Translations under genes and position numbers: made by a program
The notes under the pieces: generated by a model
Database searches by the model: none
Told to the model about the DNA's origin: nothing
The model's input: only the letters and a program-made list of their open reading frames with translations
Part shown: positions 7,854 through 13,108 of the stretch, piece by piece
Numbering within the stretch: the first letter of the stretch is position 1
How the letters are laid out: the number at the start of each line of letters is the position of its first letter
DNA from: Eubacterium sp. AF22-8LB
GTDB taxonomy: Bacteria; Bacillota_I; Bacilli_A; Erysipelotrichales; Erysipelotrichaceae
Length of the DNA: 15,603 nucleotides
NCBI RefSeq assembly: GCF_003458715.1
Contig: NZ_QRVI01000003.1
Location: 1-15,603, forward strand
Direction: 5' to 3'

Positions 7854-8354
7854 ATGAATAATGAGCATTGGTATGTATTATTAACCATTCGTTCGAAGGA
7901 AGAGGAAGTATGTAAGTACTTGAATGAAAATGAGGGTATTTTTGCGTTTAGTCCAAAGGTAGAGTTTTATCATCGTGTATCGAAACAGATTCAACAAAGA
8001 ACGATGTTTGGTGGCTATGTATTTGTAGTAAGTAAATTGTCGCAGGTGGATGTGGATCGTATTTTTAGAAAGTTTCCTTTGGAGAGTGTTTTTATTCATG
8101 AATTGAAATATAAAGAGGACATTTCAGCATTAACCGATGAGGAGATTCGTATTCTTACTATGTTGATGGATGAAAAAAAGGTTCTAAGAATGTCTTATGG
8201 GGTATTACTAAATAATAAAATCCATGTCACAAGAGGGCCACTTGTCAATATGGATGATTATTTTATTAAGTATGATAGGCATAATCGTTTGGCTACGTTG
8301 AATCTGAATTTCTTGAATCAAATATGGAAAGTAGGAGTCACCTTAATTGAATAG
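7854..8354 (+). CDS. loaP: LoaP-type NusG paralogue (processive antiterminator)
   Basis: This 166-residue protein is a specialised NusG relative. The N-terminal NGN domain (about 1-105) begins HWYVLLTIRSKEEEVCKYL and contains RTMFGGYVFV, the strand that in NusG proteins faces RNA polymerase. The C-terminal KOW-like domain (about 115-166) has the LoaP-type signature RGPLVNMDDYFIKYDRHNR. LoaP proteins are known to bind RNA polymerase and a nascent RNA hairpin and to suppress terminators in long biosynthetic operons. Here the gene is first in a locus for adhesin glycosylation. It has a perfect promoter in front and an intrinsic terminator 11 bases after its stop codon. The inferred job is to carry polymerase into the glycosyltransferase genes, and perhaps the adhesin gene. 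It is too short and divergent to be the housekeeping NusG. Confidence 0.88.
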   Translation: MNNEHWYVLLTIRSKEEEVCKYLNENEGIFAFSPKVEFYHRVSKQIQQRTMFGGYVFVVSKLSQVDVDRIFRKFPLESVFIHELKYKEDISALTDEEIRILTMLMDEKKVLRMSYGVLLNNKIHVTRGPLVNMDDYFIKYDRHNRLATLNLNFLNQIWKVGVTLIE

Positions 8355-8365
8355 TGTGATAGAAT

Positions 8366-8394
8366 GGATATGTTTAAGGACATGTCCTTTTTTT
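8366..8394 (+). terminator. Intrinsic terminator between loaP and the first glycosyltransferase
   Basis: GGATATGT (8366-8373) pairs with ACATGTCC (8380-8387) as an 8-bp stem with one T-G wobble and a TTAAGG loop. Seven T residues follow. The AGGAG ribosome binding site of the next gene begins only 3 bases later, so there is no room for a promoter between them. An alternative fold uses the perfect palindrome AAGGACATGTCCTT (8376-8389). It is the likely target of LoaP antitermination. Confidence 0.8.
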
Positions 8395-8411
8395 ATAGGA
8401 GTAAAAGGGTA

Positions 8412-10133
8412 ATGAATGTACATATTACAAATATTTATGGGTTTATACAAGATCAAGAATTAAAGAAGAAACAAAATATTTATGCGGATGCAGCTCATGT
8501 ATTGGGGTTTAAGGAGATGGGAATCTTTAATTTTGATGTGAGTACAGATACAGAGAATGAATTGTCAAAAAGAATAGATGGAATTATTTCATCACTTCAA
8601 TTCAATGATTTGGTGTTTGTACAATTGCCAACTGGAAATGGTGAGTATTATGATAATTTACTTATCAATAAAATCAAAGCTTATAATACGAAGGTTTGTA
8701 TTCTTTTGCATCAAATAATTGAATATGAGTATGTATTAAATGTAGTTGATTTAATTATGCCTACAAGTAATGAGGTATATGCTTATTTAAAAGAACATAA
8801 TTATTCCAATGTTTTCTATAAGAAGAATATTGATTATGAGTTTGAATCAAGTTCAAATTCATCAAATATTTTATCTTCAGATTTCTATATCAAGAAATAT
8901 TTAATAGATGCAGTAGATCAATTAGAAGAACCAGTATTGGATGATGATGTGATTCATATTGGTTTTGGATTACATGATAAGGATGGTCATTATAGTGTTT
9001 GGGTTGGTACTGTAATGCAGTCTATACTTGAGCATACGGATTCTAGGGTTTGTTTCCATATTTTACATGATGAGACTTTAAGTACTGATAATAAGTATAA
9101 ATTAGAAATGGTTGCACATAATGGATCTTCAAAAATTGAATTTCATAAAATAGATGAGAATGATTTTTCTATCGTAAAAAATCAGATGAGTCGTTTTACA
9201 ATTGGGGCTATGTTTAGGTGTTCATTACCGGAATTATTGCCAGATTTAAATCAAATTATTTATTTGGATGCCGATTTATTTGTGAATCGAGATATAAAAG
9301 AATTATGGGATGTCGATGTTCGTGAATATTGTTTAGCTGGAGTTGTGGATGAAGGTGTGGATATTCATAATTATCCAAGGATCTTAAATAAATATCCTGA
9401 AATAAAAAAAGAATCTTATGTTAATTCGGGTGTACTTTATATGAATCTTAAAAAGCTTCGTGAATTTGGAAATTTAAAAAAACTAGTTGTTGATTTTCTG
9501 ATTGATAATCCTGAAGCGGATTTATCCGATCAAGATGTTTTAAACGTGTTATTTCATGATAAAGTTTTATATTTGGATGGTAGTTGGAATCAATTTGTTT
9601 TAATGCACAGAAAGGATAATGTTGAAAAGTTAGATAAAGCTATTTTTCATTATGCAGGTACCTTATTAATGTTATATTCACATAGTCAAATTGATTTAGA
9701 GTATTTTAGAGCGATTTGTAGAACTCCATGGTCAGATTATGAAATGAATCATCAATTTGAACAATGCTTTGGTAGAATGAATGATCGAGTTTATCAGTAT
9801 CAAAATATGCTTCAATTATTAAGTAATACGAATATTAAACATATTTTTTATGGAGAAGAGAATGAGCTTTTAAAAACACTTTATAATCGCATTCATCTAA
9901 AGGATGGTGATTATCGAGTATTAGAACATGCTCAAAATATGGAATATGATATTTTACCATGTAAAGACTTGTCTGTATTGAAGGATGAAAAGAATCCTAA
10001 AATTATTTTTGTCAATTGGGAATCGGATCATTGCTTGGCAATTCAAAATTTAGAAGAGCTAGGCTTTAAAAATGGAAAGGATTTCTTTGTCATTTCAAGA
10101 TTCTTTTCGTTTTTTGATGGCGGTTTTATGTAG
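8412..10133 (+). CDS. Chimaeric glycosyltransferase: Gtf3-like N-terminal domain plus GT8 catalytic domain
   Basis: This 573-residue enzyme has three parts. Residues 1 to about 150 (MNVHITNIYGF, NELSKRIDGIIS, QLPTGN) clearly match the N-terminal half of the Gtf3 homologue encoded two genes downstream. Residues 181 to about 440 are a GT8-type (GT-A fold) domain: GFGLHDKDGHYSVWVG, the metal-binding YLDADLF (D286-x-D288), VNSGVLYMNL, DQDVLNVLF, and the HYAG motif (His413). A C-terminal segment of about 100 residues ends in DFFVISRFFSFFDGGF. It should transfer a sugar from a nucleotide-sugar donor to the glycan on the serine-rich adhesin in the cytoplasm. The sugar cannot be read from the sequence. 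ATG 8412 is chosen over 8363-region starts because it follows AGGAG (8397-8401) by 10 bases and matches the start of both paralogues. An earlier ATG at 8364 lies inside the terminator. Confidence 0.87.
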   Translation: MNVHITNIYGFIQDQELKKKQNIYADAAHVLGFKEMGIFNFDVSTDTENELSKRIDGIISSLQFNDLVFVQLPTGNGEYYDNLLINKIKAYNTKVCILLHQIIEYEYVLNVVDLIMPTSNEVYAYLKEHNYSNVFYKKNIDYEFESSSNSSNILSSDFYIKKYLIDAVDQLEEPVLDDDVIHIGFGLHDKDGHYSVWVGTVMQSILEHTDSRVCFHILHDETLSTDNKYKLEMVAHNGSSKIEFHKIDENDFSIVKNQMSRFTIGAMFRCSLPELLPDLNQIIYLDADLFVNRDIKELWDVDVREYCLAGVVDEGVDIHNYPRILNKYPEIKKESYVNSGVLYMNLKKLREFGNLKKLVVDFLIDNPEADLSDQDVLNVLFHDKVLYLDGSWNQFVLMHRKDNVEKLDKAIFHYAGTLLMLYSHSQIDLEYFRAICRTPWSDYEMNHQFEQCFGRMNDRVYQYQNMLQLLSNTNIKHIFYGEENELLKTLYNRIHLKDGDYRVLEHAQNMEYDILPCKDLSVLKDEKNPKIIFVNWESDHCLAIQNLEELGFKNGKDFFVISRFFSFFDGGFM

Positions 10134-10142
10134 GGGGTTATT

Positions 10143-11813
10143 ATGAAGTTACATATAACAAATATTAATGGATTTAATGCACCTAAAGAATTGTTGGATG
10201 CTCAGACAAAAGTTTCTAAGATTGGTATTGAATTAGGGGCCTATGAAATGGGAATCTATACATATCCTGTTGATAGTGATAGTGATTCTGAGTTGTCAAA
10301 ACGATTGGATGGAATTATTTCGGCTTTGGGATTTAACGATATTGTTATGTTACAGTTACCAACATCAAATGGGTATAAGTATGATAGTTTATTGATGGCA
10401 AAAATCTTGGCGTATCGTACAAAATTAATTGTTTATATGCATGGTGAGTGTTTGGATTCTAGTTATTTAAATCTTTTAAAAAGAGCTGATTCTATTATTG
10501 TAAATAAAAATATGAATTACCATTTCCTTAAAAATCGAGGATTTTGTAGTGTGTTTTTAGATTCAAATTATGGTCACACAAAAAAGTGCTTGATGGATGC
10601 TATTGAACGATTGTGTTTTGTTGAGAATTCATTACTTTGTATGCGTAATCGTGTTGTTGAAAATGAAATACAAGTAGGTTTTGGTTTGTATGATAAAACA
10701 GGGGATTATACGTCTTGGGTTGGCGTGACAATTCAATCTATATTGGAACATACAAATTCTAAGGTTTGTTTCCATATATTACATGATTCTACTTTGAGTA
10801 ATGCGAATAAAATTAAATTGATTGAGATTGTTGAAAAGTTTGATGATCGTATACAGTTTTATTCCTTATCAGATGATTTGTTTGAAGAATATAATGTTCA
10901 AATGGGAAATTATACGGTTGGAGCTATGTTTAGAGTAATGTTGCCAAAAATTCTTGGTGATTTGAATCGAATTATTTATTTAGATGCCGATTTATTATTC
11001 AATAGAGATATTCAAGAATTATGGGATATTGATATTAATGATTATTGTTTGGCTGCCGTGCCGGATTTGAATGTGAAAAAAGGCTATATTTGGACATATC
11101 CCACTAGAGGTAAAGTGATTGAAAAATCTAAATATTTTAATTCGGGTGTTTTATATATGAACTTAGAAAATATTCGAAAAAAAGGTGATTTGCATACGCA
11201 GACAATTGAATATTTGAAAGAACATCCGGAATCAGATTTACCGGATCAAGACGCGTTGAATGTGATTTACAAAGATGATACTTTGTTGATTGATGAGAAT
11301 TGGAATTATTTTGCGGAAAGTATTCGTCATGCGGATGAAAGAGAATTAAAAAATAAGGTGTATCATTATGTTGGAACTTTATGTACGGTAAATAGTCAGA
11401 CAGAAATGGATTATTTGTATTATAAAACATTGTTGAATACACCTTGGTCCAATGACCCATTTGATTTTTTGAATCGTTCAATTTATAAGGTTGATTTTCA
11501 AATAGAAATTTTTGAGAAACTATTTACACGTGTTTCAGATGTGAACAATATAAATATATATTATGGAAGTAATATTCGTTTAATAAATCAAGTAAAACCT
11601 TTGTTTCATACGATTCATGTGGCAGAAGATTTTGAAGCTGTTAAGAATATAATAGACACAAATGAGGGACATTTATTTACTATCATCGTAGATACGGTAA
11701 TAGATGGTGGAAAAGCATTTCAAAATTTGGAATCAATAGGATTGGATTATAATGTTGATTTCTTTGATGTTAGATGTTTACTTTCGTATGTACAGGGTGG
11801 ATATGTATTATAG
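10143..11813 (+). CDS. Second chimaeric Gtf3-N/GT8 glycosyltransferase
   Basis: This 556-residue paralogue of the preceding gene has the same three-part layout. The Gtf3-like N-terminal module starts MKLHITNINGF and includes SELSKRLDGIIS and LQLPTSN. The GT8 domain begins near residue 176 (GFGLYDKTGDYTSWVG), with the DAD metal site at D281-x-D283, FNSGVLYMNL, PDQDALNVIY and His408 in HYVG. The C-terminal segment ends DFFDVRCLLSYVQGGYV. It starts 9 bases after the previous stop codon, with a GGGGG-containing ribosome binding site in the gap, so the two are co-transcribed. The GT8 cores align without gaps over long stretches, which points to tandem duplication. The different flanking residues suggest a different acceptor or donor. 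Likely role: extending the adhesin O-glycan. Confidence 0.87.
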   Translation: MKLHITNINGFNAPKELLDAQTKVSKIGIELGAYEMGIYTYPVDSDSDSELSKRLDGIISALGFNDIVMLQLPTSNGYKYDSLLMAKILAYRTKLIVYMHGECLDSSYLNLLKRADSIIVNKNMNYHFLKNRGFCSVFLDSNYGHTKKCLMDAIERLCFVENSLLCMRNRVVENEIQVGFGLYDKTGDYTSWVGVTIQSILEHTNSKVCFHILHDSTLSNANKIKLIEIVEKFDDRIQFYSLSDDLFEEYNVQMGNYTVGAMFRVMLPKILGDLNRIIYLDADLLFNRDIQELWDIDINDYCLAAVPDLNVKKGYIWTYPTRGKVIEKSKYFNSGVLYMNLENIRKKGDLHTQTIEYLKEHPESDLPDQDALNVIYKDDTLLIDENWNYFAESIRHADERELKNKVYHYVGTLCTVNSQTEMDYLYYKTLLNTPWSNDPFDFLNRSIYKVDFQIEIFEKLFTRVSDVNNINIYYGSNIRLINQVKPLFHTIHVAEDFEAVKNIIDTNEGHLFTIIVDTVIDGGKAFQNLESIGLDYNVDFFDVRCLLSYVQGGYVL

Positions 11814-11834
11814 TTAGAAAATCGGAGGATGTTT

Positions 11835-12836
11835 ATGAGAATACATGTGACAAATGTTTATGGGTTTAGCCCAAGAAGCGTGGTTCAATTATCGCAACAT
11901 GAAGTGGTGGATATTTTAAAAGATTTATGCGATAGCGAAATTGGTTTGTTTGTATATTCTTACGATAAAGAACCAAAAAATGAATTATCTTCGCGATATG
12001 ATGGGATAATAGCTAGAGTTACGCCTGGAGATGTCGTTATTTTTCAATCACCTACATGGAATATAGTGGATTGGGATAATGGTTTAGTTGATAGAATTAA
12101 GGCGTATGGAGGAAAAGTAGTATTTTTTATTCAGGATGTTCCTCCAATTCAATTTGAAAACAATTATTTTTTAATGCCTTATTTTATTGATATGTACAAT
12201 AAAGCAGAATTGGTCATTGTTCCTTCTGAAAGAATGTATCAAAGACTTGTAGAAGAAGGGTTAACTGTTAAGAAATATGTAGTACAGAAGATGTGGGATT
12301 TTAATGTGCATATGGATTTACACACACCTTCTTTTGAAAGAAAACTCTATTTTTTAGGGGATGTTTCAAGATTTCCTTTTTTCCAGAATTGGCAATATGA
12401 TACACCTCTTCATGCCTTTGGTAATCATAATTCAGATTATGATTATTCTAAAGTACATTTTGGTGGATGGTTAAATAAAACAGAATTATTGTTGGAATTA
12501 TCTAAAGGTGGTTTTGGATTGGTTTGGGGTAATCAAGAAGATCCAAAAGATGAAAAAGTATATTATAAGATGAATTGTTCTTATAAGTTAGCTTCCTATT
12601 TATCAGCAGGTATTCCGGTTATAGTTCCTGATTATTTATCGAATGCAGATTTTGTGAAAGAAAAAGGAATTGGATTTGTAGTCTCAAGTCTAGAAGAGGC
12701 GGATGAGATGATTCAAAATTGTACAGAAGATAATTATAATCAGATGGTTTCGAATCTAAAACATGTACAATATTTAATAAATAATGGCTATTTTACTAAG
12801 AAATTATTTGTAGATACAATCATGGCTTTGGACTAG
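11835..12836 (+). CDS. gtf3: Gtf3-family glycosyltransferase (second-step SRRP glycosylation)
   Basis: This 333-residue protein matches the family of streptococcal Gtf3/Nss along its full length. Motifs seen are MRIHVTNVYGF, NELSSRYDGIIA, VIFQSPTWN, VVQKMWDF, GGFGLVWG, and the nucleotide-sugar region CSYKLASYLSAGIPVIV near the C-terminus. In streptococci the enzyme adds glucose to GlcNAc-Ser/Thr on serine-rich adhesins in the cytoplasm. The donor used here is not certain. ATG 11835 is chosen because it follows CGGAGG (ending 11828) by 6 bases and matches the MRIHVTN start of relatives. The ATG at 11829 touches the ribosome binding site. It lies 21 bases after the preceding gene, in the same operon, and is followed by a long structured gap before the adhesin gene. 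Confidence 0.92.
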   Translation: MRIHVTNVYGFSPRSVVQLSQHEVVDILKDLCDSEIGLFVYSYDKEPKNELSSRYDGIIARVTPGDVVIFQSPTWNIVDWDNGLVDRIKAYGGKVVFFIQDVPPIQFENNYFLMPYFIDMYNKAELVIVPSERMYQRLVEEGLTVKKYVVQKMWDFNVHMDLHTPSFERKLYFLGDVSRFPFFQNWQYDTPLHAFGNHNSDYDYSKVHFGGWLNKTELLLELSKGGFGLVWGNQEDPKDEKVYYKMNCSYKLASYLSAGIPVIVPDYLSNADFVKEKGIGFVVSSLEEADEMIQNCTEDNYNQMVSNLKHVQYLINNGYFTKKLFVDTIMALD

Positions 12837-12849
12837 ATGAGTTTATCTA

Positions 12850-12881
12850 AATATAACTGTGGTTAGCATACTGGTTATATT
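12850..12881 (+). other. Hairpin after gtf3
   Basis: AATATAAC (12850-12857) is perfectly complementary to GTTATATT (12874-12881), with a 16-base loop that can gain two wobble pairs. It starts 14 bases after the gtf3 stop. It lacks a following T-run, so it is unlikely to be a standard terminator. It may act as an mRNA end or processing stem, or as part of the structured leader of the adhesin gene. Confidence 0.4.
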
Positions 12882-12967
12882 ATTTCGATGCTTATTTTAA
12901 TATATGTTCACGCATATTAACAAATGTATATTTTTTTAAAAAAATTGGTTAGAAATCGTGTTTTTTA

Positions 12968-13050
12968 CTTGAATAAATCAAGCTTTCCGTTTACTATTAA
13001 ACCTAGTAAGGGAAGAGTACATCTTTTCGTGTGCTCTGCTTGATTTTTTT
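12968..13050 (+). promoter_or_regulatory. Three-way-junction RNA ending in a T-run upstream of the adhesin gene
   Basis: P1 is a 9-bp perfect stem (12975-12983 with 13038-13046) that encloses two hairpins. P2 pairs 12985-12996 with 13004-13014, 11 pairs with one bulged G and a 7-base loop. P3 pairs 13015-13021 with 13030-13036, 7 pairs with one wobble and an 8-base loop. The junction has just one unpaired base on each side, and TTTTTTT (13044-13050) follows P1. A competing hairpin (CTTGA 12968-12972 with TCAAG 12978-12982) uses the 5' strand of P1, so two folds exclude each other. It looks like a terminator or attenuator controlling entry into the adhesin gene. The rest of the 12837-13108 gap is AT-rich, with a T7A7 tract at 12931-12944 and no convincing promoter. 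I do not know this as a named RNA family. Confidence 0.65.
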
Positions 13051-13108
13051 ATTTCTAATTTATGGTCTATATAGAAATATAAAAGTTTTTTGGGAAGGAA
13101 TGAGTTGA

